A stretch of DNA of 64,000 nt from Nageia nagi (Eukaryota > Pinophyta), in contig JBITNC010000001.1 in assembly GCA_050084985.1 (NCBI GenBank), positions 137,144,001 through 137,208,000 on the forward strand, given 5' to 3'. Positions 23,430 through 34,920 of the stretch are shown piece by piece (position 1 is the first letter of the stretch; each line of letters opens with the position of its first letter). The position numbers were made by a program, and so were the translations under genes. Under the pieces are notes generated by a model, which saw nothing but the letters and a program-made list of their open reading frames with translations, ran no database searches and had not been told where the DNA came from.

Positions 23430-23448
23430 TCGCTCTAAGATCCCATAA
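23430..23448 (-). other. Candidate tRNA-Met-type primer-binding site of element 2
   Basis: The coding strand reads TGGGATCTTAGAGCGAGAG. This resembles the frequent plant site TGGTATCAGAGC with an internal change and two extra bases. Its position beyond the gag leader is right for a primer-binding site. Confidence 0.35.
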
Positions 23449-25015
23449 CCTTTGATCCTAGCTAGTATGATGTAGACTGGCTAGTAGTACCAACTGGTAA
23501 GTTGATCAAATAATCAACCAACAAATTACAATGGTACATAGATATTTTTAAAATTTAATTATAAAAAATGCTAAATAAAATAATAAGTGTACAACCTAGA
23601 AGTTCAAATGCTGGTAGAGAAATGCTACCAACTAGTTATTAGGCTAAGAAGTTATGACACTTGCTATAAAAATGATGAAAAATATTTAAAACCCTAAGAC
23701 AAACCCAATCAATGTAGACCATATCAACTAATAAAGAGGGGCTGATGGGGTTAGAACCAGCTAACAATTTTCATGTTCAAAACCTTAACTGATCTACATA
23801 AGATTAGTTAGAGCCTATGAAATGATCTACAAGAAATTGGTTACCTTTATGCTAACTTTTTTAACTCCATATTTTAAGGGTTTGGTCTAGAATTTGTTAA
23901 TAATGTTCCTTGAAAAAGTCAATCCAAGTTAGTACATAAATTTATTTAAAAAATAAAGGAAGAAAGGGTCAATGAAAACACATAAAAATAAGGAGGAAAG
24001 GATAGAAAACTCCTTTATGTTTGTAATTCTTGGACCAAGGAAGGTCCCACCATGATTGCTAATTTGTAAACCACATAAAACAATGAGACCCCACACCTAT
24101 GGCCCCTTTTGGAATGCCTAGACTATAATATGTAAAATATTGCTTGAAATATGATCAGATAATGATGATAAGATAAAATATAGCTTGGGTTTAGAGATTT
24201 GTATTTTTTATGAAGTACCCAAGATTCTAAATGACTTGAAAAATAAATACAAAAGGAGGATTCTAAGTTTTAGGTCCTTGATACCCTAGAACCAAGCAAG
24301 ACTTGACTAGTTTGCTTGTAAGTATCCAAGCCTTGATTCAAAAAGGCATTTGAAAATAGATTAATGCCTATGATGCAAGCTAGCATAAAACCCAAAATAT
24401 TTTAACTCATGATTTAATAAAACTAAACTATCCTAGCCTAAGTCTATGAGAGGCTATCCTAGAAATAATAAAATGAAACCATGCATAAGAAGGTTCATAA
24501 AATAACCAAAAAGGATATGATTAGATGCACTTGAGTGACTTTTGGAACTTGCAAAATCCTTGAAACAATTTTAGTATTCATAAAAATCCAAATCACAAGA
24601 GTCTACCCAAGATTCCCTTTGAAATATGAGGATAATAATCATCATTTTACCTTAGAAATGATGGGTTGAGCTCAAAATGGAAGGTAGTAGGCTGTAAAGT
24701 TTGAGTACATAATTAAGAGTAGGCTAAACATGTAAGAGCTCATGAATATCCATTTAGTAATGATTGATTGTTAATGGGAAATGATTTTTAAATGACCTTT
24801 TATATGATAGTGACTAGTCAATAGGTCAGTTAGGGTTTAACCTAACTGGTCAATTGATCTCCTAACTAGTAGGTTGGTTAGGGTTAGGGTTTACTAGGTG
24901 GTAATAAGAGGCTAAGTTACCAAAATTGATCATGCAAACATAATCAAACTAGGAAAAAGGGCTAATAGGATCATGATAGGCTAAAAGAATAACCAAATCA
25001 TAATGAATCACCTAT
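23449..25015. other. No gene; possible 5' LTR of element 2
   Basis: No coding sequence was recognised. An imperfect hairpin (17-base arms, three mismatches) lies at 24818-24857 around gggtttaac. Just after it comes gttagggttagggttta, a telomere-like motif of barely two units. Scattered ctaact(g/a)gt motifs recur at 23490, 23620, 24845 and 24865. Confidence 0.35.
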
Positions 25016-25560
25016 GCTAGGAAGACAAATGATTCTTAGGTATACACCATGCACTTGTATCCTACAAAACAAATCCTTTAGTAGTACCTTATTCTCTTTC
25101 CCTTTTACATACTTAATTTCAAAGTCATACTTAGTCAAAAAATTTATTCATATTCATTTCCTAGTATTCAAATTTTATTATGTGAATAAATATTGTAGAC
25201 TTTGATGATCATAATATAGTTGAAAAGGTCTACCTAATAGAAAATATTGCTACAAGTTAATTACATGAATAATTATGACAAGTTCAAGATCATGAGCTGC
25301 ATAGTTACATATATGATCCTTTAATTTTCTGGACTCATATATAATTATGGATCCATTTTGCATCAAAATAGCTCCTATTCCTTTCAAATAAGTGTTATTG
25401 TAGACAAGGAAACTATCATCAACATCAAGTAATTATAGATTTCATGTTATTGTTAGCTTTTATTTTAGGATTTTGAAAGCTTTCTCACATTTTTCTATCC
25501 AATGAAATCCTTTCTTCTTTCATTGTAGATGGGTGATTGGATAAGTTGTTGATACTTAAA
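25016..25560 (-). pseudogene. RNase H fragment of a third Ty3/gypsy element
   Basis: Minus-strand reading gives FHWIEKCEKAFKILK near 25530-25490. Next comes KGIGAILMQNGSIIIYESRK, with LKDHICNYAAHDLELVI and RPFQLYYDHQSLQYLF around 25200-25390. DFEIKYVKGKENKV (about 25130) closes the domain. This is the ordinary gypsy RNase H of a non-Tat type. At least two stops occur. The sequence is lost abruptly near 25545-25560, where the left LTR-like repeat of element 3 begins, so that insertion may have truncated it. Confidence 0.8.
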
Positions 25561-26786
25561 GTTTGATACCTTTTGGGTATCATAATTAATTATTTAATTA
25601 ATATCATTATAGTATAACTTTTGATTGATATTATCTATGTTGGACGATTATTGAATACTTTCTCATATAACTTTTTATTTATTGTGCAAGGTACACTAGT
25701 GGTGATGCTTTCATATGGGTGTGCATTTTGGTTGAACTCTTACCTATAAAATAGAGGATCCTCTACATGAGAAAGATATCAAATATTTATCTTGATAGTT
25801 ACTCTTAAATATTCAAAATATTTGGGTGTCTCTCAATACCACCAATTGAGATAGAGATTTGATTATACTCAAGCTATCTACATTCCATTGCCATATTTGC
25901 TTTTATACTAGATTAAGACTATTATATCACCATTACATCTTGGTTGGACATCTAACTCTACAGGAGACATTATGTGGGTGCTTTCACAATATGTTAGTAA
26001 TATTCAATAGCATAGATGCATTCATTTCACATTGACACTTTTGCTTAAGTTAGTTCTTCATATTGCAATTGCTTTTGATATCTCTTTTTGGCTGATTTAT
26101 AGTATGGTTTGCATAATACAAATGATTATCATTAGGTAAGAGGCTATGTATATAGCATTTATCTTTTTCTTAGTTGGTTAATACACTTAGATTTGATCCT
26201 AAATATTTTTTCTACCATTGTTAATCCTTTATATTCAATTCTATTGATTAGGTACCACAGTCTGTTATTATTTATTTTATCATTATTATTAAGACTTAGG
26301 ATACAATGTGTATCATTAGATGTGAGTATTTTCTTAGTTGGTTAATCTATATATGAATCCTAAAAATATTCAACATATGGGTGCTCTTCTCTTTTGCATT
26401 ATTTAATTCCTAAATTAGAGTTGATAAGTTTTCTTTGAACAACCCACTATTTTTCCTTGGTTCCTCCAAAAGAGGACCAATGGTGGTCTGTTAAGGATCG
26501 ATGGTCACCTATTCTTTATTGGTAGGATCAAAAATAGCCCATTTCTAAAGAATCAAAGAATTATGGTTTCTATGGTGTGTTGTTTTTATCATCCTTTGTG
26601 CATGTCTTGCTTTCTTTCATCTATAATAGGTAAGTACAACAAGTAAGTTTTTGAATATCCATTTTGATAGGCATTAATTTGTTCTATATTAAATATCTTT
26701 TATTTTTATTATTTATTATCTTTGGCCAATTTGGTCTAAGTTTAGGGATTATTAATTAATACAATTTTGAATTTTCCCATCCTACA
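25548..26786 (+). repeat. Probable left LTR of element 3
   Basis: The segment 26445-26786 is clearly homologous to 40218-40558 (shared landmarks ttcctccaaaagagga, agtttctatggtgt or ggtttctatggtgt, tgcatgtcttgc, taagtacaac). Both end in attttcccatc(c/t)taca. Homology further left is weaker (atattatcacc, tacatcttggttgg near 25930 against 40160-40190). The left boundary is an estimate taken from where the RNase H fragment stops. Copies are roughly three-quarters alike by eye. Confidence 0.5.
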
Positions 26787-28081
26787 AATTGATGAACTCA
26801 AAACTTTCACACTATACCCTTAAACTTTAAAAACTTTTGGGGTATTTTTGAGGAGTCTTTATTCATGCATAGTAAATTAGGAAACATGAAAGGTGATACC
26901 ATTTACAATCATCCTAAGGATACCCCATTGGTTCTTAAAAAGAGAAATAGAAGCAAATATAAGGGAATTCCACCATCTAGAAAAAATTGAACAATCAATA
27001 ATCTAAGTATTAGTGAATGGGATCATTATGATGTTGATAACTACCATAGAGATTATGACAGTGAGAATGATTAACTAGAATTAGTGGAAGAGAAAACCAT
27101 AAATTCAACCAATGAAAAACAAATAGTTATTCATAATTCTTAACATATTCATATTACAAATATTTTCATTTTAGGTAGAAAGATAGAACTCTTACAATAA
27201 GTCCTTGGTCATCCATACATTCTCCTTAGGTTATTTTTAGATCCAAGTATTGCAAACTTTTCCCATGGATTATATCAATATATGGCCATAAATTCTTTAA
27301 CCATATCATCTACTAGGTTACCTCTAAACATATAAACCATCATCATTAATCAGGGAACATACTGAATCAATTTTTTTATAACCTCAAAATCCTATTCCTA
27401 GCAAATTAGTCTTCTTAGAATGGATCGCTGATAATCTTATATGGATTATCAATGACCCTCTTTTGAAACCCTTATTTCCTTCAATTATATAATCAAATCC
27501 TTTATCTCACTTATTTCCCAAAATAATATTTTTCCTTATGATGCCTCTCAAAATGGACTAGCAGTGATTCTCAATGGGCCATCAATGATCCTCTTCTTGA
27601 TAATTTGTTTCCCCTATTATTCCCATAAAACCCATGTATATTCCTAAATTTGAACTTGATTGGAACGTATCATTAAAATACATATTGAGTCCATAGAATC
27701 TAAAAACCCTCCTTTTCTTGAATAAGAGTGTGGATACCTTATGGATAACAACATAGATAAAATATTGGTTGAACAACCCAACCAATTTGATCATATAGTA
27801 AATAATATTTCAAATATAGATAAGGAAAATAAAGAATATAAAGTTGATTTTTTAATGTCATTTACATGTATGATAAAGAAGAAGAAAAATATTTAAATTG
27901 AAGTAGGTGATATGGCTCAATAATTCATAGACATATTTCCATATTGGTCAAAAAGGCATAGGATAATTAAGGTATTGAAGCTAAAAAATTAATCAAGATA
28001 ATATCATATCAAGAAGTTACCCTTGCATAACAAAATGTATTATTATATAAGCTAGAAATGACCTTATTTTTGAATGACAAG
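26787..28081 (+). pseudogene. N-terminal gag remnant of element 3
   Basis: A plus-strand frame starting at ATG 26888 (MKGDTIYNHPKDTPLVLKKR) continues through SEWDHYDVDNYHRDYDSEND with stops. It has the acidic, basic-patched look of a gag N-terminus but no diagnostic domain. It is cut at 28081 by element 4, and gag sequence resumes at 33727. The call rests mainly on this continuity and on the gag zinc region beyond the insertion. Confidence 0.4.
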
Positions 28082-29252
28082 TGATCCAAAAATTTGGATC
28101 CCTTCAACATTCAGAAATCTCCATTTTAGTGTGTTCATTATGGTCATCTTATCTTCAGCTTTTCGATGCTTCTTCAGATCGAGAATCCGAGTCTGTATGA
28201 GGAAGATATGGCCTTAAGTCCATTTTGTGTATTTTTTAAAATAAAAAATAAAAGGATTAAAAAAAATATTGGTAGGACTTGCCCACCATCATGGAGGACC
28301 ACATCAGAGCCTACATGGGGTCAAATCCATTATGGATGCCAAGCCACATGCATGCATTTCCAGCCCATCAGCTTGCCACATCTGAACCATGTGGATGAGT
28401 TTTAACCGATTGACCATGAATCGCATGTGACCATGTCCACTTGACAAGACTACATGACCAGCTACTAGCCTACAACCTAACTACCCACATAAGCTGCCAA
28501 CAAACTACCATGCCATCACTTGACTACTAGCCTAGCCACCAGTCAACCAAAGTTGACTTCATCCCAGAACGTGTTACATGTCAGCACCATAGTGCACCCA
28601 CCCAGTTTTGGACTTATTTAATGTATTTTGGCATTTTTCTAAGGTTTTTGGTGATTTTTGATTGACCTAAGGTCCTATTTTTGGGATGAGTTCATTTTTA
28701 AGCCTGTAACAGTCCAGAGAGCATTTGTTTTGTTTTAGAGCTCATTTTTGGGAGATTTTCAAAACCATTTGAGTCCAAATTTGATAGGAAGATCAAGGAG
28801 GTTAATGGGTATCCAAAAATGTGGTTTTTTCCTAATTTCTTAGTTGTAATTATCTCCAATTTTAGCTCCAAAAATTTTTATAAAAGAGAGCAAATTGTAT
28901 AGGAAAAAAAGAGGAAGGAGAGGAAGAGGATTTTGGGAAGTGTTTTCAGTTTTGTTGTGATTTTTAGAGCTGGGAGTGTGTTGTGAATGTGAGAGGAGGT
29001 TTTGAAGGACCTTAGAGGCCTTGTAAAGTGATTCCACCCATTGATAGTAGAGAGCTTTTGAGTTGGATGTAGCCCACATTGGGTGAACTAGGATAAATTT
29101 TACTTATCTCTTCTATGGTGAATGCTTTTCTCTTCTCTGTATTTACAAGTTTATACCTGATTTACCTTTACAAGCACTTAATTATTTTAAGTGTGAATTG
29201 ATTCATTTGAAGAGGTTAAATTGAAATTTTTAATCTTATAGTTTATGGATCA
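28082..29252 (+). repeat. Left LTR of element 4
   Basis: 1171 bp, TGATCC…GGATCA. Shared landmarks with the right LTR include gaagatatggccttaagtcc, ccattgatagtagagag and ttaatcttatagtttatgga. A TATA-like stretch (tataaaagagagcaaat at 28879) precedes a GA-rich segment and is a plausible promoter. Confidence 0.93.
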
Positions 29253-29256
29253 AGTT

Positions 29257-29268
29257 TGGTATCAGACC
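29257..29268 (+). other. Primer-binding site of element 4
   Basis: TGGTATCAGACC stands four bases after the left LTR. The first ten bases match the standard complement of initiator tRNA-Met (TGGTATCAGA). Element 5 has the corresponding AGGTATTAGACC at 62527. Confidence 0.85.
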
Positions 29269-29298
29269 AAGTTGAAATCATTGGGCTAACCTCTATTT

Positions 29299-30645
29299 TT
29301 GAGATTATTGTTGGTGTTTGAAAAGTGTTCTTGCACGTATACCAAGTCACAAAGCAAGAAAGGAGAAGGAGAATTTGTGGAGGAGGATCCAGAAATTAGT
29401 TCTAGAGTTTGGCTAAAGAAGCAAAGAGAGCTTAGAGCCATGGCCAATGAAGGAGGGTCTAATGTGGAAAAGCAAATTGTTGATATTGCCACAATGTTCC
29501 AAAAAATATCTCTATAATTCCAACATTTTCAAGAGCAACAACACAAGAAAAATAAAGGTGAAACTAGTGAATGTAATAAAATTGACAATGATGTTACACA
29601 TAGTGTTTTTCAAAGTTCTTTGAAATTGGAAGTTATATTTGATTTGCCTACTTTTATTGGAGAAGTGAATGCTAAGAAATTAGACCATTGGATTAAACAA
29701 ATTGAAGTATATTGTAGAGTTCAAAGAATTGTAAGAGATGAGGATAAAATCCAATTAGCAACTCTTAAAATGAGTGGTAATGCACTTGTTTGGTGGGAAA
29801 GTTGTTTACAAAGTAAGAATGAATCTATTCAAGCTTGTATTGCTTCTTGGACTCATTTTGTACAATTGCTTAGAAATCAATTTTATCCTTTGGGTTATCG
29901 GAAAAAGGCAATCATGGAATGGCAAACCTTCCATCAAGGCAAAGGGCAAAGTATGCAAGAGTACACTACAGAATTCTGAAGAAGAGCTACAATGCTAGGT
30001 ATTCCTCTTGATTCCCAAGACACTCTTCTTAAGTATATTGGTGGTTTGCACAATTATTTAAGGCATACAATATTGATGTTTGATCCAAATGATTTGGATA
30101 AAGTTTGTGTACAAGCTACTCACTTAGAAGAAAGGGGAAATTTTGTTAAGGATGGGAAAAAGAACAATGCTTTCAATAACAATAATGATTCTGAAAGGAA
30201 TAAAGGAAAGGGGAAAAAGAAAACTATGTCTACTACACAAAAAGAGAAGTCTGAAGATGTATGTAAACATTGTCAAAAAGAAGGTCATTTAGAGGCTAAA
30301 TGTTGAAAATTGCATCCCGAATTACACCCTAAACCTAAAGGTCAAAGAAAGAAAACAAATACTGTTACTAAGGAAATTAAGGATGGTTCAGATGTAGATG
30401 ATAAAATGGCATGTATGGTTTTGCATAATACACCTAATGAAGATGATGAAAAGAAGAAAATTGAACTTTTTCACATCAAGGTGCAAGCTAAGAAGACTAG
30501 GATTGATACATTGTTTGATTCTAGATCTCAAGATAATTTAATTATAGAAAAGTATGTCAAATCACTTGCACTCACTACTCAACCCCATCCAAACCCATAT
30601 CCATTGGGATGGGTTAATAAAAATTCAAAGTTGAAAGTAACATAA
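29299..30645 (+). pseudogene. Gag and protease of element 4
   Basis: One plus-strand frame with stops after residue 72 (29515), at 29977 and at 30304. The related element 5 begins this protein with ATG (62607). The aligned codon here is ACG at 29335-29337, so the normal start seems lost. The capsid-like core includes PTFIGEVNAKKLDHWIKQIE, NALVWWESC and NQFYPLGYRKKAIMEWQTF. The zinc knuckle CKHCQKEGHLEAKC (CX2CX4HX4C) ends at 30303. The protease follows. Its active site reads LFDSRSQ where Asp-Ser/Thr-Gly is expected, so the catalytic Gly is Arg. The frame continues to VVPLDICGIVLGSPYLWERD (about 30700). Confidence 0.85.
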
Positions 30646-31515
30646 CAATGCAAGTTACAATTTGGGATAAACAGGGATTACATTGATGAAGTTTTACTTG
30701 ATGTTGTTCCTTTGGATATTTGTGGGATTGTGCTTGGTAGTCCTTATCTATGGGAAAGAGATGCTTTATTTTATAGAAAGGAAAACAAATATAGACTCAT
30801 TAAAGATGGAATTGAATACATGGTTAGTGCTCATAAAAGCAAGAAAAAGGATATTTCTTTGATTACTATAGGACAAGTAAAGAAACTAATCAATACAGGA
30901 CAAATGTTTATACTTGCAATGGTGAAATCTCAATATGAAGTAGAAATCATAAAGGCATTGAAGATTGTGAACCACAATACAAACAAGAAGTTAAAGAGGT
31001 AATTTCTGAATTTGAAGATATATTTCAAGTACCTAAATAACTTCCACCAAAAAGAGATATACAACATGAGATTCAATTACATCCTGATGTTGCACTTCCT
31101 AATATTGGCTTATATAGACATTCTATTTTGGAAATTGAAGAAATTAAGAAACAAGTTAAGGAATTGTTAGATCAAGGAGTCATTAGACCTAGCACATCAC
31201 CATGTGGATCTTCTATTGTTATAATTCCAAAAAAAAGATGGAACTTGGTGTATGTGTGTTGATTATAGGCCACTAAATAAGATTGCAGTTAAAAATCGAT
31301 ATCCTTTGCCATGTATTGATGATTTAATGGATCAATTAACAAAAGCTAGGCTTTTTACAAAATTAGATCTAAGAAGTGGTTATCATAAAGTACAAGTTAA
31401 AGAAGAGGATGTGTAGAAAATTGCTTTTAAAACTAGGTAAGGATTGTTTGAATGGTTGGTTTTACCATTTGTATTATGCAATGCTCCTACTACTTTCATG
31501 TGTGTTAAGAAATGG
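30646..31515 (+). pseudogene. Protease end and truncated reverse transcriptase of element 4
   Basis: This part starts in the frame of 30712-31002 (GIVLGSPYLWERDALFYRK). The RT N-terminus then reads LPPKRDIQHEIQLHPD, with KKQVKELLDQGVIRPSTSP and [12 protein letters not shown] frame change in the run of eight A at 31229-31236 is followed by the palm strands [18 protein letters not shown] and [20 protein letters not shown]. These lead to LPFVLCNAPTTFM at about 31500. There the sequence jumps to a late RNase H segment. The YxDD motif, thumb, and first part of RNase H are missing. Confidence 0.85.
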
Positions 31516-32367
31516 AAGCACTATTTGGTAGGTAAAGAGACCATAATTCATATAGATCATCAACCCTTGCAATATCTTCAGTTACAATCTAAGTTGCAAC
31601 AATCTAGGTACTTTCGTTGGATGGGATTTTTGCAACAATTTCATTTGGTGATTAAGTATAAGAAGGGTACTCAAAATAAGATTGTTGATGTATTGTCTAG
31701 GCCTCCAATAGTTGCTAGTGTTATGATTCTACAAAATAGTTCTTTAATGCATGATGGGTATAAAGAACAGTATATAGTTGATCCTAATTTCCAAAATTTC
31801 TATCATAGATTGAGTCTTGGTAATGAGGTTCAAAATTATGACTTTCATTTGCATGATGGATTACTTTTTCATTTGGACAAACTTTGTATTCCTAAGGGTG
31901 AGAGGAATGATTTGATTAGGGAAGCTCATACTTCTCGTATTTCAAGACACTTTGGTGTTGGGAAAACTCTTGCTAATCTACAAAGGTATTGTTATTGGCC
32001 TAAAATGCAAGAAAATGTATCCAGGTATAAAGAGAGGCATGATCGTCATCATGTGGATCATAAATTTCAAGTTGGGAATCAAGTATGGCTTCATCTCAGT
32101 AAGGAAAGACAACATGGTAAGGGGAATAAGTTAACACCTATAAGGTATGGTCCATTTACCATTATTGGTCAAGTTGGAGACAATGCTTTTCGGTTGGACT
32201 TACCACCTTATATGCAAATGTATTCTATTATTAATGTTGAGAACTTGAAGTTGTATGAACCAACCTTAGTTGCAAAAGATATAGATGTCATGTTATCATC
32301 AGTTAAGGATTTAGCCCCTGAGCACATGAATGTGTTGGTTGAGGATGCAATATTGGAAAAGAAATAA
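31505..32367 (+). pseudogene. RNase H tail and core-deleted integrase of element 4
   Basis: Starting within the open stretch 31444-32367, the RNase H tail reads HYLVGKETIIHIDHQPLQYL and YKKGTQNKIVDVLSRPP. The integrase N-terminal zinc region follows (REAHTSRISRHFGVGKTLAN, YCYWPKMQENVSRY). At about 32029 it passes directly into KERHDRHHVDHKFQVGNQVW, the segment normally found after the catalytic core. The whole D,D-35-E core is absent. The C-terminal module is intact (TPIRYGPFTIIGQVGDNAFR, INVENLKLYEP), ending in VEDAILEKK. The reading frame is open across both deletions, which looks like clean in-frame loss. Confidence 0.88.
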
Positions 32368-32548
32368 TGATCATCTCGTAGTGGCATACATGAGTTGTGG
32401 CATATTATAGAGTGAAAGGCCAACATCCACACAAGGCCAAGTGGTATGCAGTTGATCGGGTGAGGGAGCTCTACCCTCACCTCATTCCATCATCCTAAAT
32501 GCTTTTGGGTACAAAAGCATTTAATATGATGGAATGAGGCTCTCTCTT

Positions 32549-32560
32549 AGTGGGGAGGAA
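32549..32560 (+). other. Polypurine tract of element 4
   Basis: agtggggaggaa lies directly before the right LTR, the position where plus-strand DNA synthesis is primed. Confidence 0.75.
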
Positions 32561-33726
32561 TGATCCAAAACTTTGGATCCCTTCAACATTTAGAAATCTC
32601 CATTTTAGTGTGTTCATTGTGATCATCTTGTCTTCAACTTTCTGATGCTTCTTTTGGATCAAGAATTCAAGTCCGTATGAGGAAGATATGGCCTTAAGTC
32701 CATTTTGTGTATTTTTTTTTAAAAAGGATTAAAAATAAAATATTGGTGGGACCCACCCACCATCGTGGAGGACCACGTCAGAGCTTGTATGGGGTCAAAG
32801 CCATTGTGGATGCCAAGCCACCTGCATGCAATTCCAACCCATCAGCCTACCACATTCGAATCACATGGATGAGTTTTGATCGGTTAACCATGAACTGCAT
32901 GTGACCATGTCCACCTAACAAGACTACATGACTAGCTACCAGCCTACAACCTGACCACCCATGTAAGCCACCAGTAAATCGCCATGCCATCACCTAACTG
33001 CCAGCCTAGCCATCGGTTAACCAAAGTTGACTTCATCCCAGAACATGCCACATGTCAACACCATAGTGCACCCACCCAGTTTTGGATTTATTTAACATAT
33101 TTTGGTATTTTTCTAAGGTTTTTGGTAATTTTTTATTTACCTAAGGTCCTATTTTTGGGCTGAGTTCATTTTTAAGCCTGTAACAGTCCAAAGAGCATTT
33201 TTTTTATTTTAGAGCTCATTTTTGGGAGATTTTCAAAACCATTTGAGTCCAAATTTGACAGGAAGATCAAGGAGGTTAATGAGTATACAAAAATGTATTT
33301 TTTTCCCAATTTCTTAGTTGTAATTCTCTCCAATTTTAGCTCCAAAAATTGTATAAAAAGGGAGCAAATTGTATAGGAAAAAAAGAGGAAGGAGAGGAAG
33401 AGGATTTCAGGAAGTGTTTTTAGTTTTGTTGTGATTTTTAGAGCTGGGAGTGTGTTGTGAATGTGAGAGGAGGTTTTGAAGGACCTTGGAGGCCTTGTAA
33501 AGTGATTCCACCCATTGATAGTAGAGAGATTTTGAGCTGGATGTAGCCCACATTAGGTGAACTAGGATAAATTTTGCTTGTCTCTTCTATGGTGAATGCT
33601 TTTCTCTTCTCTGTGTTTACAAGTTTATTCCTAATTTCTCTTTACAAGTACTTAATTATTTTAAGTGTGAATTGATTCATTTGAAGAGGTTAAATTGAAA
33701 TTTTTAATCTTATAGTTTATGGATCA
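32561..33726 (+). repeat. Right LTR of element 4
   Basis: 1166 bp and collinear with the left LTR. In the first 155 bases I count about 15 differences, mainly transitions and one small indel. Later parts look more alike. Confidence 0.93.
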
Positions 33727-34920
33727 ATAAGAGAATGTTGGAATATTTACAACAAGGATATTAGATTATGATGAATGGATTTAGAATAATACAATATATC
33801 CAAGTGATGAAGAGTGAATTCATATAGAGGAAATTCTTGATAACCATAATGAGCAAGAAATTATACATAAAAAACAACAACCATAACCAAGGAAATATGG
33901 TTCAAATCAAAATAAAATTTAATTATAACAAATATCTAAGGGTATAGTAAAACTTTTTCAAATCATGAAACCATAATCAAAAAATACTTGATTAGTAAAT
34001 CAACCATTGTGTGAAATAATCAAAAACAAGATATGGTATGGTAAAGAAAATATCAAATTTGTAAAATATGATGAAAAGAGTGACCCATGGATTCATATAA
34101 TAAAGTTTGAAGAAGATACTATAGATTATCAATATGACTATGACATGCTTGCAATTATAGTTTATAAGAAGATCATATTTAGATTTATAAATAACTAAAG
34201 AGACAATTTTTCAACCAATACAAGCATAATGAAAATAAAAAATGTACATTTGTGTATTTGGAAAAAATGAAACAACAAGATAATAAAAAAGTTTCAAGTT
34301 TTATTAGTGCATAGAAGAAAGTAGAAACAATGATCAAGTTAGATGAACAAGAGCTTCAGTATATGTTAATGAAGTATTTTAAAGATGAATGTTAAGTAGA
34401 ATTTTTCAACTTAACTAAGAAATCATTAGTAAAAATGATTGACATGATCATCAAAAAGGAAAAAAAAATTGATAAAAATGGGAAAATGGAGATATGAATC
34501 ACAAAGATAAACTAGTCCAAAATAAAAATCAAATTCAAAAGGGAAAAAGAAAAAAAATAAGAAATTAAAAAAAAATTATGGAAAGAGTGGAAAATTATAG
34601 CACTGAAGAAGAATACATGAGGAAACATTATATTTCATTTATAAATACCTTGGTTGATAAGGGGATCACTAAGCTTCTAAGAATTACGAAACATAGATTT
34701 TTGAATGGGGTTCTAGATTATTATAGATTTGAGGAATTTTTTAACTATCATAGAAACATAGGACATGTCACAAAAAATTACCATACCTTCAAGAATATTA
34801 TGCAAGATTTGATAGAACAAGGGGAAATTTCATTTGATGATCATAATATATATTCAAATAATGATACACTCATTTATCTAGATAATCAAAAAATGGGAGT
34901 ATACCAAATCTAATTCCACA
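33727..34920 (+). pseudogene. C-terminal gag remnant of element 3
   Basis: Gag resumes after element 4. About 34200-34500 reads FNQYKHNENKKCTFVYLEKM, QDNKKVSSFISA and MIKLDEQELQYMLMKYFKDE, with stops, like the end of a Tat-type capsid domain. The open piece 34578-34913 contains YRFEEFFNYHRNIGHVTKNY and HTFKNIMQDLIEQGEI, a degenerate version of the modified zinc knuckle (C-x2-H-x4-G-H) of Tat gag, the Cys residues being lost. No protease, RT or integrase follows on this strand before the right LTR. Confidence 0.65.

Larger units (their letters stand above)
14650..23448 (-). mobile_element. Element 2: strongly decayed Tat-lineage Ty3/gypsy retrotransposon, minus strand
   Basis: The domain order on the minus strand is the same as in element 1: gag (about 22689-19600), protease (about 19000-18450), RT (17700-17100), RNase H and archaeal-type RNase H (16900-16170), integrase (15700-14665). 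Stops and frameshifts are far denser than in element 1, so it is probably the older insertion. Protein similarity to element 1 is clear but incomplete (NEPIHSFIPIKDFPYKFEVP against NEPIHPSVPKKKLPYRFEIP), so they are separate families of one lineage. Confidence 0.85.
28082..33726 (+). mobile_element. Element 4: complete but internally deleted Ty3/gypsy element, nested in element 3
   Basis: Two direct LTRs (28082-29252 and 32561-33726), both TGATCC…GGATCA, enclose 3.3 kb. A tRNA-Met-type primer-binding site follows the left LTR, and a purine-rich tract (agtggggaggaa) precedes the right one. Flanks read acaag before and ataag after, a 5-bp target duplication with one change. Coding order is gag, protease, RT, RNase H, integrase. 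Two internal deletions remove catalytic parts of RT/RNase H and integrase, so the copy is non-autonomous. LTRs differ by many transitions, so the insertion is old. Confidence 0.92.

Noticed and set aside
24871-24892. Interstitial telomere repeat
   Set aside because: Only about two and a half units; too short to distinguish from chance.
27582-27794. Minus-strand 70-codon frame inside element 3
   Set aside because: No similarity, antisense to the gag remnant, and of a length expected by chance.
32208-32480. Minus-strand 90-codon frame at the end of element 4
   Set aside because: Antisense to the integrase C-terminal module and without similarity.
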